64,000 bases of DNA from NCBI GenBank assembly GCA_014607495.2, contig CP053167.1, positions 8,866,001 through 8,930,000 of the forward strand. The letters run 5' to 3'. Numbering within the stretch: the stretch's first letter is position 1; each line of letters starts with the position of its first letter. Below, one piece after another: positions 23,528 through 33,812 of the stretch. This stretch comes from Carposina sasakii (taxonomy: Eukaryota > Arthropoda > Insecta > Lepidoptera > Carposinidae). Position numbers and translations under genes: made by a program. The notes under the pieces were generated by a model that saw only the letters and a program-made list of their open reading frames with translations, had not been told where the DNA came from and searched no databases.

Positions 23528-23794
23528 ATATATGTCTCCCTTATTGCAGACACTTTACACGAGAAAAATACTGAAAAGTTGTTAATGGAAAGACTATTTA
23601 ACACGTGAGTAATGTGAGTCGTTACTTTGTGTGCCGTAGGTATAATAAATTATTCAAAATAGGCTTGAGATGAATAAACATGCCATCTCGTTTACATAGG
23701 TGTTGATTTACAATTGGTTTGGACCATGTAACTCCTTAATCTTACGTGAAACTATGGAAGCTTAGTCATAGTGTTTATCACAGGCAACAGTCTC

Positions 23795-24135
23795 TATGTG
23801 GTGTCGGCAGAGAAGAATAGCACCAACACATATCTGCACATGACTATCGTTAGTGTCGATAAAGGAAGGCGGGCAGCAGCGCTTCCCGATTCCGAAAATC
23901 ACACTGCGTTCACCAATCCGCCTTTACCCCGTGGGGTATACGGAATATAAAACGTATTATACATAACTAGTGAACGCCCGCGACTTAAAAGTAACCTGTG
24001 TGGTAATCCAGCGTGTCAGCTAATTCCATACTAAATTTTATTAAAATCGCTCTAGCCGTTTTTATGTAAAAAAGTAACAAACATCCATCTATCGATACTT
24101 ACAAACTTTCGCGTTTATAATATTAGTAAGATTAC
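23795..24135 (-). repeat. R2 fragment followed by a family H fragment
   Basis: About 23795-23935 resembles a degraded R2 copy (GGCGGGCAGCAGCGCTTCCC, CACTGCGTTCACCAA). About 23965-24135 is family H in reverse (GAACGCCCGCGAC, GTCAGCTAATTCCATAC, CGATACTTACAAACTTTCGC). Both are old and carry no genes. Confidence 0.55.
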
Positions 24136-24467
24136 TAGGATTGATACAGATTCTTGTGAAATTTCCTACTCACAGTTTAACATTAAAGTATTTATCTGCC
24201 ACATACACCCTGTAAACTTTACTTACGGTTCACTACCTCAATCAATCTTAACTATTCAGATCTACACAATGGTGTTCGAGTCGTTGATCTAGCTGTCAGG
24301 CTAGGTATTATACTAACGGGAAGATAATAATTACATTACCTACTTATTATGAGGCTACCTAACTAAACAATCGCTTGTTTATATAATGCTAATGGGGTAA
24401 TTAAGTTCAATCAATTCTGTGACATGTGTTTTATTAATAATGTATAGGTACAAAATAATCGAAAAAG

Positions 24468-24625
24468 GGTTGCCTGTGCTGATGCGGGGTTTTACTAGAA
24501 TACATGGGAGTTCCCTCGGGCGATGAACTAGCAACTTATCACTGATCATTAACATTATGACCCCGCTATGGTAAACGTGGCTGTAAGATCTCTTTGGTGA
24601 TCCTGCAGCGAACTTTTAACAATAA
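24468..24625 (-). repeat. R1 copy 4
   Basis: Reading plus, CCTGTGCTGATGCGGGGTTT, GGGCGATGAACTAGCAACTT, ATCACTGATC and ACGTGGCTGTAAGATCTC follow the reversed order of R1. The central GGAGATGCAGCTGATG block is missing here. Confidence 0.65.
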
Positions 24626-24681
24626 TTTCATTTGTCAGAAATGCAAAATAGGAAGCTAATTTGAAGTCAATGTCCATTATA

Positions 24682-25067
24682 CAGGGTGTAAAAAGACAAC
24701 GATGTTTTTTTAATACCTCATATTCTGTGTAAGGTTACGATCATTTTCTTCTATTGAACCAGCCCTGAGAAACATTGTGAAAAAATACTGTAATTTTATT
24801 GCAAGCAATGTATTCGTTTGATGCTCAAAGTACAAAATGTACCTACAAAACTAACATTGTAGCATTTTGACATGGTATCTTTTAAAAAAATGTTTGTTAA
24901 CCGATTTCAGATGGATTTATGTAAAAAAAATTATAATATTAATGTAACTTTGGACCTCAATATATTGGAAACCCGTGGTTTCCCAGGGGTGCTTCCATAG
25001 AAAGAAATAATTTATGTTACAAAGAATACGAGGTATTAAAAGAACAAAGTTGTCTTTTTACACCCAG
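24682..25067. mobile_element. Palindromic MITE, CAGGGTG ends, TA duplication
   Basis: The ends CAGGGTGTAAAAAGACAACG and TTGTCTTTTTACACCCAG are inverted copies, with TA on each side (24680-24681, 25068-25069). A second inverted pair, AATACCTCATATTCTGTGTA against AAAGAATACGAGGTATT, lies just inside. The 386-bp body has no coding frame. The TA duplication points to a Tc1/mariner-type parent. Confidence 0.75.
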
Positions 25068-25082
25068 TATACCTACTTTGGC

Positions 25083-25172
25083 GGCTTCCGACCGGTCGGA
25101 GTGGAGGTTGTTGGGGGAGGCCTATGTCCAACAGTGGACTTCTCAGGGCTGTAAATGATGATGATGATGATA
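25083..25172 (-). repeat. R2 3'-end fragment with (GAT)n
   Basis: GGGGGAGGCCTATGTCCAAC, then AGTGGACTTCTCAGGGCTG and a (GAT)n run, correspond to the end of an R2-type repeat. It directly follows the MITE. Confidence 0.5.
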
Positions 25173-25326
25173 CCTACTTTGTTTACCTGTATTATTAATA
25201 ATCATTGTCAGAATAATCAAAAGCCTCATCCATGTAACGAACCCACATCACGCATACATTTAACCCAACTCAAACTAAATTATAACCGAGATATTTGATC
25301 ATTCGACATGCAGACAGCATCCCAAT

Positions 25327-25620
25327 GGGCGTTTTTCCACTAGACGACACGACAACGACACGACATTTCGTCATCTAGTAGGTATTGGGGACCGGCCCCC
25401 TGATTACGTAAAAGCAATAGCAAAGCCGAAGCCGCGCGATCGCAATAAATTGAGAGTGTATGTGTACGCGGGACGATGAGCGGGGTACGGGAGGACGCCG
25501 AACGCTCGTTGCGCGCACGCACACACTCTTAATTATTAATTAATTATGCTTCCAAAAAAGCCGTGGTCATGTCGTTGTCGTGGTCGTGTCGTGGCCCTAT
25601 CGTCTAGTGGAAAAGCGCCC
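25327..25620. mobile_element. MITE with GGGCGTTTTTCCACTAG ends
   Basis: GGGCGTTTTTCCACTAGACG at the left is matched by CGTCTAGTGGAAAAGCGCCC at the right, one mismatch in 20. Just inside, CGACACGACAACGACACGAC faces GTCGTTGTCGTGGTCGTGTC. The centre holds CCGGCCCCCTGATTACG, which resembles the ends of the 45.4-kb element family and may be a nested piece. Confidence 0.75.
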
Positions 25621-25917
25621 AATCTGTCAATACATCAATATGAACACCACGTTTCTCATTACATATTCCTGTCGGTAATTTGATGCAATCTGCTACTTGA
25701 TTACTGTAGCGTCCTTTAATAGTTGAAGATTTTTTACCCGACGGCGCGAAGGGTTATATTTTCAAAGTGTATGTATGTATGTATTTCACATGTATCTTTT
25801 TGTACGTTCTAGAGCCTTGGCTTGTCGCATTTCAGCTTGAGGGGTATCATTAGATTCGTCTTCGTCTTGGTCATGGGAGTGACACTGAGACATTACGCAG
25901 TCAGGTTTTTTCTCTAC

Positions 25918-26082
25918 GGGCTGATTTTTCCAAATGTCAGATACATTGATTTAGAAATCGATGGTCAGATAGCCTATCTGAAGAATAAAGTTGATGCTGT
26001 CTCTATCATGATCATTTTTAGAGAAAGACAGCAACATTATTCTTCTAATAGGCTATCTGACGTTTGGAAAAATCGGCCCTTA
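25918..26082. mobile_element. Short palindromic MITE
   Basis: CGGGCTGATTTTTCCAAATG and TTGGAAAAATCGGCCC are inverted ends. Internal inverted pairs include GATAGCCTATCTGAAGAATA against TATTCTTCTAATAGGC. The apparent 104-codon frame across it (25822-26136) is an accident of the palindrome. Confidence 0.65.
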
Positions 26083-26330
26083 GTAAAAAAACCTTTCTAT
26101 TATATAGAGAGACTCTTTCATAAAATTTCACGATGAATTTTGGTGCAAGTATATTGTGATGTGATTGTAGCATCATCAGAAAGAAAATTATTATTATGTA
26201 GCATTATTTGCTAAACTACACAAACATTGTAGAAATTGGTGTATATGTATATGTAATATGCATAGGCTTGTAGCAAATGGGTGTAGTTGTAACCTGACGC
26301 GTAGCAAATGGGTGTAGCAATGTATACTGT

Positions 26331-26440
26331 TTCGTAGCATATACTACGAATAGTACTGTAGTATAAACTGGTTCGTAGCATATACTACGAATAGTACTGT
26401 AGTATAAACTGGTTCGTAGAACCGTCTACGAATACTACGC
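26331..26440. repeat. 41-bp tandem duplication with palindromic core
   Basis: The unit TTCGTAGCATATACTACGAA plus TAGTACTGTAGTATAAACTGG is present twice without change (26331-26371, 26372-26412), followed by a diverged third part. The core CGTAGCATATACTACG is itself a palindrome. Upstream, GTAGCAAATGGGTGTAG is repeated at 26271 and 26301. Confidence 0.7.
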
Positions 26441-27260
26441 CGATTCTACTGCCATGTTATGTAATGAATGACACAATATGTGCTGTTACTAAACCTGCTA
26501 GGTCTTTATGGTTCTCTGGTAGGCCTGATTCTCATTTTGGTAACACAGCCGTGTATAGGCAAATAAATAAAACGTAACTTTGTTTAGAGATTACATTGTA
26601 CTACCACAAATCTATCATTTGGCTTGGATATATGATCGAAACTTCGTTAGCTTAATCAAATACATATGAATAAATAAATAATTGCATCAATATGTATATG
26701 TAATGATTATGTATTCCTCTCAGGTACTCGTATGCAGGTTCATTACAGTTCAATAAGATTATTGGCAAATAAATATGGCGGTAGGCACTGAGTTATGAGT
26801 AAATAAATTCTTTGGTTATGGGTAATTTAGGGTAAATTCTTCAAGGATATATATAATTATTTACATTGATACATACATAAAATCACACCTCTTTCCCGGA
26901 GGAATGGGCAGAGACCATGTTCCAGAAAATTGACACTGTCCTTATATCTGGCTGCTTGACGTATTTGAGGGATCTAGTTTGTGATCCGGTATCCATCCAC
27001 TTACAACACCAAAACACTGTGATTCCGAGAAGACGGTCAACTGGAACTTGAGACAATAAAAACTTTTTGTATTCCAATTACCAATTTTTTAATAATGATT
27101 ACATGTTTACTAAAACTATTATTAAGTATCCATAGAAACCATCATTTGTCAAAGTCAATGAACAATCAAAGAACTATACACAACAACACACAACTTGCAA
27201 TTTTTATGTTCAAAACTTATATCAATTTTCAAATATTATAAATGCAATTACTAGTCAGAT
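26441..27260. other. Upstream of the SdhB paralogue, no other gene seen
   Basis: A short RTE-type tail in reverse (TACATACATAAAATCACACC, TCTTTCCCGGAGG) is at about 26872-26912. A fragment like the R1 end (TCATTTTGGTAACACAGCCG) is near 26533. The 130 bp before the SdhB start are AT-rich with a weak TATTATAAATG about 25 bp upstream of the ATG; no clear promoter can be called. Confidence 0.4.
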
Positions 27261-28163
27261 ATGATGTATAGAACCATACAAAAATACTGGCAGCCAATAC
27301 ACAGTAATATTGAAATAGTATTTAAGAGGAATCACGCTGCAAAAAAGGAATGCGCTCCGGAGCCCGCTAAACCTAAAAACCAAACAGACCCACAAAGAGT
27401 CTTCAAAATATACCGTTTTGGGGGCATTCTAGCGTGCCCACCAGAGAAACCCACACTGAAAAACTACGATCTAGACGTCAGCAAATGCGGCAAAATGGTT
27501 CTGGACGCACTGATCAAAATCAAAGACATGGATCCAGGTGTGACCTTCCGCAGGTCATGCCGTGAAGGTATATGTGGTTCCTGCGCCGTCAACCTTCAGG
27601 GGAAGAACGTCCTAGCCTGCATCACCGAGATACCCAACACGAAGACCGTGACAATCTATCCTATACCCCACATGTACGTTATACGAGACCTGGTTGTGGA
27701 TATGACGCATTTCTTCAATGGTTACGACAGCATCAAGCCATATCTAATAAGACACGATACTCAAGGGCTTGGGAACAGCCAGTTTGCGCAAAGCCAGGAC
27801 GATAACATCAAAATGAATGGGCTTTACGAGTGCGTATTATGCTCTTGCTGCTCAACATCCTGCCCAAGTTACTGGTGGAATGGACGCAGATTTTTAGGGC
27901 CAGCGTCATTACTTCACGCCTACCGATGGATCATTGATTCTCGTGATCAGGAAACGGACAGACGGCTTCAGGATCTTAAGGATGACTTCAGAGCATTTAG
28001 GTGTCATACGATTATGAACTGCTCGATGGACTGTCCTAAGGGCTTGCACCCAGCTAAAGCGATTGCCCATCTGAAGCGACTAATAACCGGATTGGACAAA
28101 AAACCAGAGCCTCAGATAGATCCTAAGAGATTTTCGTCGGGAGGTAAATGTGGATGTAATTAA
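27261..28163 (+). CDS. SdhB: Succinate dehydrogenase iron-sulphur subunit, intronless paralogue
   Basis: The single uninterrupted 300-residue frame encodes the iron-sulphur subunit of mitochondrial complex II, which passes electrons from succinate via FAD to ubiquinone. Residues 1-30 are basic and lack acidic residues except Glu18 and Glu30, suiting a mitochondrial presequence. The 2Fe-2S ligands are Cys100, Cys105, Cys108 (SCREGICGSC) and Cys120. The second domain has CVLCSCCSTSCP (191-202) and CHTIMNCSMDCPKG (248-261), which hold the 4Fe-4S and 3Fe-4S clusters. SYWWNG and YRWIIDSRD are conserved. Every ligand is kept, so the protein is probably functional. Missing introns, a diverged N-terminus (FGGILACPPEKP) and an odd CGC-containing end (GGKCGCN) suggest a retrogene, not the housekeeping copy. 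An AATAAA at 28312 lies about 150 bp after the stop. Insect SdhB paralogues are often testis-biased; that is an expectation, not seen here. Confidence 0.93.
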   Translation: MMYRTIQKYWQPIHSNIEIVFKRNHAAKKECAPEPAKPKNQTDPQRVFKIYRFGGILACPPEKPTLKNYDLDVSKCGKMVLDALIKIKDMDPGVTFRRSCREGICGSCAVNLQGKNVLACITEIPNTKTVTIYPIPHMYVIRDLVVDMTHFFNGYDSIKPYLIRHDTQGLGNSQFAQSQDDNIKMNGLYECVLCSCCSTSCPSYWWNGRRFLGPASLLHAYRWIIDSRDQETDRRLQDLKDDFRAFRCHTIMNCSMDCPKGLHPAKAIAHLKRLITGLDKKPEPQIDPKRFSSGGKCGCN

Positions 28164-28311
28164 TATTATGTTTATTTTATTATAATATGTTTTAGCAATC
28201 AAAGACAAATTTTATTTTAATGTTTGGCTTGATGTTTTAATGCTGCAAATAACACAAATATGCATTTCCAGTGTTCCATTCGGGTGCGGTTTGCAATGAA
28301 TTGCAATTTGA

Positions 28312-28317
28312 AATAAA
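28312..28317 (+). terminator. Poly(A) signal of the SdhB paralogue
   Basis: AATAAA about 150 bp downstream of the SdhB stop codon is the first canonical signal on this strand. Confidence 0.5.
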
Positions 28318-28469
28318 TTAGCTAGTCAAAAACTCGCCTAGCTCTCTAGCCGTGTATGTTGTTAATTCGAGAATCAGAAAACAGGAATGGACTGACATTA
28401 AAGTTACAAACAGATGTGTGAGGGTGGTGAAAAGGGAAACGCTTCCGGCCCCACCGGGCTACTAGTCGT

Positions 28470-29108
28470 TGTTTGGCCCATGTATATACCAATCATTATA
28501 AGAAACTTCGATATCGCGTTCTAGGATTTTGCATTCGATTGTGGTTCTCTCCTGCATCCGATAGATGACTCCGCTACATCACTCCCCTTCCAGACCGGAG
28601 GTCGATATGTCTTCGGCAGCACCCAGCGTGTACTCTCACAAGTATGCATTCGGGTCGGTGAGTCGACCGGAAAGTGTTGCGACGAGCGTGCAGGTGAGGT
28701 GCGTTCTGGTCGGTGAGTCGACTGGGAACGTGATGCGGCTGATGTGTTCTGGTCTGCGCGTGGACTGGGAACTGGTGTTGCCGTTGCGTGCATGCGTTGC
28801 TAACAGGTCCAGGAAGCTGTCATAGCGGCTTCTTATGAATCTGCTGGCTGCTGGCGTGCTGCTGCTGCTGTCGTGGAAGGAGAGGAGAGGTGATGCTGTT
28901 GTGATGATACCTTGTTGCGGAGTATTGCGATGATGGTGAAGTTCCTGAAGGCTGAAGGTTGCGTATGTCCAGCTCATAGGGGTCACCAGTAGTAGTTGTG
29001 TGGCCCATGTATATATTCCAATCATTGTGAGAAACTTCGATATCGCGTTCTAGGATTTTTGCATTCGATTGTGGTTCTCTCCTGCATCCGATAGATGGCT
29101 CCGCTACA
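28470..29108. repeat. Direct repeats flanking 418 bp, possible small LTR (TRIM-like) element
   Basis: Repeats 28470-28578 (109 bp) and 28997-29108 (112 bp) are about 95% alike by eye, and both start TGT and end CGCTACA. They share AGAAACTTCGATATCGCGTT and CTCTCCTGCATCCGATAGAT. The interior, 28579-28996, is GC-richer with GGTGAGTCGAC twice but no gag or pol. Terminal TG...CA fits LTRs, but the flanks (GTCGT and GATGT) are not a clean duplication and no primer site is obvious. A tandem duplication is the alternative. Confidence 0.4.
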
Positions 29109-29677
29109 GATGTATTCGGAAGTTGGAATTTACAACTGTTCGCTCACCACCGAAACATAGTTTATTTAATATATCATAATTTGTGTTTTCCAAATAGCAA
29201 CTATACAGGATGTAACAAAAGCGGTATCGGTCATGAGTCGTCAGATTCGAGGACGGGTGAAGGGCTCTAGAGTCAACAGTAGTCAACACCAGTTGCAAAC
29301 ATAAAATTATTTTGTTCGCGTATAACCAAACCTAACACTAGATTACAACAGCGAAAAAAGTAGATTCATAATCCATCTATCATATAAGACTAATGCGTAC
29401 AATATCTTAAAATATATTTTGTGCAACTGCTAGTAGGCACGATCAAGTACATTCTGGGTAAATTCTGGCAATCTCCGACCCTTGTAAGCGGAGTAGGGGA
29501 GCAGGGGAGATCAGTCATCTCTCTCCCATCAATCATGTCGGTCGATGAATGGGAAATACGTGACGATACAAACTCTAAGACGATGATATATATGTCTACT
29601 TTACACGTGTCTATTTGTTTTTACTATGGTGTGATATATATTTGTATGTACTCGTATACAGTTCATATATATTTATA
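29109..29677. other. Intergenic, no gene seen
   Basis: A fragment TACAGGATGTAACAAAAGCG at about 29209 matches the left end of the P1 MITEs but no right end is present. The frame at 29421-29711 has no recognised family. Confidence 0.35.
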
Positions 29678-29762
29678 CAAACGGAGGTGTTCCCAAATTG
29701 GGATAGCCTGAACTGTAGGATCATATAGCACGGACAGATGTAAATTTATCAGTGTGTATACA
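29678..29762 (+). repeat. R1 fragment
   Basis: GTTCCCAAATTGGGATAGCC, TGAACTGTAGGATCATATAG and GACAGATGTAAATT follow the 5' half of R1. It is cut off where the partial palindromic MITE begins. Confidence 0.6.
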
Positions 29763-29783
29763 GTGACAGGTACATATACGACT

Positions 29784-29955
29784 ATAAGGTCTACCAAAAA
29801 ATAGTGATTATCTTTTGAGACGAAACTAGGTAGGTAAAAAGAAACAACTTTCATTATGGGACCAACTCCGAAATAGTGAAAAATAAATCACCTGTTCCAT
29901 ACATTTCAGTGCAGTAGGTAATTATTCAAGATTTTATGCAACAGCTAATTTTTAT
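29784..29955 (+). mobile_element. Partial copy of the palindromic MITE at 51.2 kb
   Basis: ATAGTGATTATCTTTTGAGA, ACTAGGTAGGTAAAAAGAAAC and CATTATGGGACCAACTCCG match the reverse complement of the right half of the element at 51229-51541. The other arm is absent. Confidence 0.65.
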
Positions 29956-29957
29956 TT

Positions 29958-30236
29958 TCGGGTTTTAGAGTTTCATAATAATTAGTGGTTTACTAATTTA
30001 CTAATTTCTATAATCCTGAGGATGCCACGGTTGTTGGCGAAACATATGTAGATTATTTATCTAGTTTTTGATTTCGGAATAGTGCAATGTATTGTCTTGC
30101 ATGCTAGGTGCTCGGATCTGGTTTCTCGTGGCGATTGTAGTTAGTGCAAGTGCCTGTTTTCGCAGTTATGAGTTATCAGATCCGAGGGTCAGTGGAGGGT
30201 GTAGGGCCCGGTGGTGGGCGCACCCATAGTGAATGT
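29958..30236 (-). repeat. Interspersed repeat family T, copy B
   Basis: Reverse-orientation copy of 22-292, ending GGTGGTGGGCGCACCCATAG. Internal blocks such as GTTGTTGGCGAAACATATGT and TATTGTCTTGCATGCTAGG align along the full length with a few substitutions. Confidence 0.75.
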
Positions 30237-30299
30237 TTGAACTTCCGAATTGTAACGCCTAATACGATTTCATTTACAAGACGTTATATTTACCTACAC

Positions 30300-30522
30300 G
30301 GCTGAGTTCCCAGAAAGGGCTAGCCTGAACTGTAGGATCATATAGGACATCCCACAGCCACATTCAGCAAACGCAGAAAGATGTAAATTATCAGTGATAA
30401 GTTGCTAGCATTTCGCCTGAGAGAACGCCCAAAATCCTGCGTCGACTCTTACGACATGTACGGAAGGATTGTAGCTGATATATTCCAGTGAAGACCCGCA
30501 TCAGCACCGGGAATTTCGACTC
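30300..30522 (+). repeat. R1 copy 6, the most complete
   Basis: The copy runs from GGCTGAGTTCCCAGAAAGGG through GCCTGAACTGTAGGATCATA, ATCAGTGATAAGTTGCTAGC, CGCCTGAGAGAACGC and GACTCTTACGACATGTACGG to GACCCGCATCAGCACCGGG. It is about 220 bp and serves as the reference for the family here. Confidence 0.7.
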
Positions 30523-32017
30523 TGAAGAAAAATACATGAGATTTAACAAGATTCGCGCTTGCTCCACTGCGTAGGTCTACAGATACCTACAGGTTCATAC
30601 AAAAGTGGTTCATTACTAATACGGGTCATGTTTCGACTTGAGACTTTAATTTGTTTCTAGTTTCCGAAACCGACGGCTTTTATCCGCCATCGAAATTCCA
30701 TCCGCAAAGGCCTGGCAAAGGCCGTAGGCCGTAAATTCTATAGCCGTCAGACAAAGGTAACTGTTTAATGCAGTCTGCATTCAGTCTATTGTATTCACCA
30801 TAAATCGAGGGAAATACAGACCAACTCAAGCGTGCCCAGTAACAAATTAAAGTTAGTTCAAGTATAAAAGGTGACTTGGCTTAGATACTAGCGCCGCTGT
30901 CGTCCGCAAAGATATATTTGTCGAGTCTACTGATGCAGTACGAGTACCATGTGCGACGAAATTAGCAATGGCATGTGGATGTGTGACAATCGTGATGTAA
31001 ATGCTGGTTTGTACCATGGCAGTAAAAAGGTTCCAGTGAGCTAAATCTTAGCTAATGCCTAAGTATAAGATATTCCATACATTTTGCTGTCAAACGTCAT
31101 TTTTAAACAGTGGTTAACGCTAAACGTGGTTTTGTAATGACACCGTTAGTTTCTACCTATATACCTAGTGTCATTTATAAAGGGTTTCAATTACAATATG
31201 CCATCACACCACAGCTTCATTTACATAGATAGATAGATAGATAAAATTCTTTGTTCTACTACAAAAAACATTATGGGCAAGCTTAATGCCTTACAAGGCA
31301 TTCTCTACCACCTAACCTGATTACTTAAAAAATCGTCATCATCATTCAAACATAACTATCATTTATTACTACCTCACTCTGTCTGTTATATAAGTGCAAT
31401 TTACTATAATAAAGATTTCCTTATACAGCAGCGAACTAAAAATACGAACCAAAGGCAATATAGGTATTTTCAATTCCGTTTTCAGTCGCTTCGTTCGAGG
31501 TTATTGGGTGTATAACTTGGTTTATAACGAACGATCAAAGCGTGGCTTGGAAAGGAATTATATACATTTGTAGTGTAAGATCACACTGCTCTTAGGCCTA
31601 AGTCTTGGAGTATTACAGTTTATATGCTTGCGTCGTGCATAGAATCGCGCCTTTTTTATTATATTCTGGTTATTGAATTGGAATACAAAATATCCAAATG
31701 TCCACAAAGTACGGTCGCAAAATTTTCATTTATTTGTCGTTTTTTGGTGAAAGCTAGACATTTTGCATACTAAAATTTATAAAAATTTTTTTCGTAATAT
31801 GCATCAGCTTCCACTTTTTGATAGTCTTTGCTCAGAACCTACGTCTTCTGTAGGTACAGTGCGATTCCTAAAATCTCGCGCAATTACGTCTTCAGAAGGA
31901 TAGCGCTAGTTACTCTATGTATGCCTAGAGTATCTTTGTATCTGCACACAAAAAATGTTAGTACGAAACCTAGACTACCCAAACAACTGGTTCTGTGATC
32001 TGTGTACGAAAATAATG
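30523..32017. other. Intergenic, isolated TATA box, no gene seen
   Basis: A good TATA sequence, GTATAAAAGG, is at 30862-30871. About 80 bp downstream an ATG at 30948 opens 31 codons (MCDEISNGMWMCDNRD...) before TAA; no family is recognised and no clear splice donor follows. A (GATA)n run lies at 31224-31242, followed by an AAAATTCTTTGTTCTACTAC block that also follows GATA repeats at 47.7 kb. Nothing else is supported. Confidence 0.35.
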
Positions 32018-32170
32018 TACCGGCCCCCTTATTACCTAACTAGCAAAAGCGAAAATTCTACAAAAATCGCTGATCGCTTGTCAAATTCGTATTACGTAAA
32101 ATGAATTTCAAAGGAACTTTGACATTTCAGGGCGAATATTGTACAATCTTTGTTATTTTTTTAATCGAAC
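32018..32170. mobile_element. MITE related to the 45.4-kb element
   Basis: CCCCCTTATTACCTAACTAG, TTTCAAAGGAACTTTGACAT and GGCGAATATTGTACAAT are shared with 45415-45590. The right inverted end is decayed. Confidence 0.55.
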
Positions 32171-32621
32171 TCTACCTACAATTCCGTGGTTAGACCTCGG
32201 CCTACAAAAGCTATAGATGTGGGGAATTCCGAGAAGACCGATAAATAAAACCTTTGTTCCAGTTCGCGACCACAAGTAATATTTCAATGCGAAATGAAAA
32301 AACTCGCTCGTTAATCATTTTCAGCAAATAAACGGCTAAACGATTTTTTCACATTAATATTAATGGCCACAGGTTCAGTGGGAGTATTAATCTGATTGCT
32401 TAATATTTTTCGCGACTATCAATTTTGATAGTTCGCTATCATTAATCATCATCACCATCATCAGCCTATTGCATCATTAATAATAACTAGGTAATATACT
32501 TTTCTCGTTTAAAAATATAAGCGTAATAAAATAAGCCCTCGCTGTTATTATTAATTATTTTTCATTATTAAAATCTAATATAGGTACGTAAGCTCATCGC
32601 AAAATAAGAGGTCCATTTACC

Positions 32622-32890
32622 GCAGCGTCATCATTTCAGCCTATTGCAGTCCACTGCTGGACGTAGGCCTCCCCAAGGACACGCCACAAGACTGCCATGG
32701 GGGGTATTTGCCCATAGTCACCACGCTGGGCAGGCGGGTTGGTGACCGCAGTTTGTATTTTGGACTATGTTGTCAACACGGGAGGCGCTGCTGCCCACCT
32801 CTCGGAAACCCTTAATCGCCTCGTACGATACCCACAGGCAGACATGGGGTAGTACGAATTCTATTCTGCCGGCACCACGCGGCCATTTTT
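32622..32890 (+). repeat. Interspersed repeat family R2, reference copy
   Basis: This nearly full copy runs from TTTCAGCCTATTGCAGTCCA through GGACGTAGGCCTCCCC, CATAGTCACCACGCTGGGCA, GGTTGGTGACCGCAGTTTG and GGCGCTGCTGCCCACCTCTC to TGCCGGCACCACGCGG. It is about 265 bp. No tRNA-type promoter boxes were recognised. Confidence 0.75.
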
Positions 32891-33544
32891 ATTTAGTTCG
32901 TGAATAATCCGCCGGACTTCTAAAACCGTGATTGGTTTAGGAAAAACTTTGATTTTAAAAAAATGTATGTACCAATTTAAAACGAATAGAAATTTGTTTG
33001 TCTTCAGAGATTATTGTCTATTTCGAAATATTTTTTATAACAATACTTATCCCTATAGAAGTCCTTAGAGTAAATGGAGTTATATATACTACTCGTAAGA
33101 ACCGATTTACCTACATTTTAGCCATGAACCTTCTTTACCCGAAAAAAGCCCACGTTTAAAGTTCGCCACCTTTAATAAAACCTCAATTGGCATTACCGGG
33201 ATTTTGTGAATCGCCATCAGTCACCAACAAACTACAAGTTAATACTTAGATCCTCGTATCCGGCCTGACGGAGGACTATTAATAAATCCCAGGCATCAAC
33301 CCTTATCAAACGCAAACTGCCTGGTTTACGTTACGTCACTTTCTAGCTCGATACGCCGACCTTGTTTTGTGTGGAATATGACCTAAAATCGCTTGGGTAT
33401 TGTGCTTGGATGGATTTATTTAGATGATCTCATCTATTTTTGGCACTTTGGTGATCATAGTAAATATATAAATATTTAATTTAACTGTAAAGTATCTGAA
33501 TATTTCGTGCGGTAACATGAAATAAAATTAAATAACAAAATACA
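32891..33544. other. Intergenic, no gene seen
   Basis: AT-rich sequence between R2 and the Copia element with no recognised exon or repeat. Confidence 0.35.
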
Positions 33545-33549
33545 AATAC

Positions 33550-33721
33550 TGTTAAAACCTCTTACAATCACTTAGGTTTTATAAATTCAAAATGTTTTTT
33601 TTTGTGGCATGTTCCTTTGTGTGTCAATTTGTCACTTGAACAAATATATTTATTTCAGTTTTTTACAGAAAACAATAAATGTTTTGAGACGGTTATATTA
33701 TTGTTATTCATTGTACTAACA
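33550..33721 (+). repeat. Copia 5' LTR
   Basis: A 172-bp TG...CA repeat. It differs from the 3' LTR by one T in a poly-T run and one C-to-G change. Confidence 0.92.
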
Positions 33722-33733
33722 TTGGTTATGGGC
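33722..33733 (+). other. Copia primer-binding site (internal tRNA-iMet)
   Basis: TTGGTTATGGGC abuts the LTR. Its complement GCCCATAACC matches the anticodon stem-loop of initiator methionine tRNA, not the tRNA 3' end, so priming by a half tRNA is expected. Confidence 0.7.
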
Positions 33734-33812
33734 TAATAATAACCGCAAATTCAGTGAACATTATTGCCAGTGTATATTTGTGAGTAAATACTATTGTAAA
33801 ATATTATTTTAC

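Noticed and set aside
25822..26136. 104-codon frame
   Set aside because: It spans a palindromic MITE and has no family resemblance.
28521..29025. Three overlapping frames of 86-129 codons
   Set aside because: They are Ser/Thr/His-rich low-complexity translations of the interior of a repeat-flanked segment, with no family resemblance and no agreement between strands.
33780..33812. Copia Gag start at 33780
   Set aside because: The codon there is GTG; the first ATG in frame is 33813.
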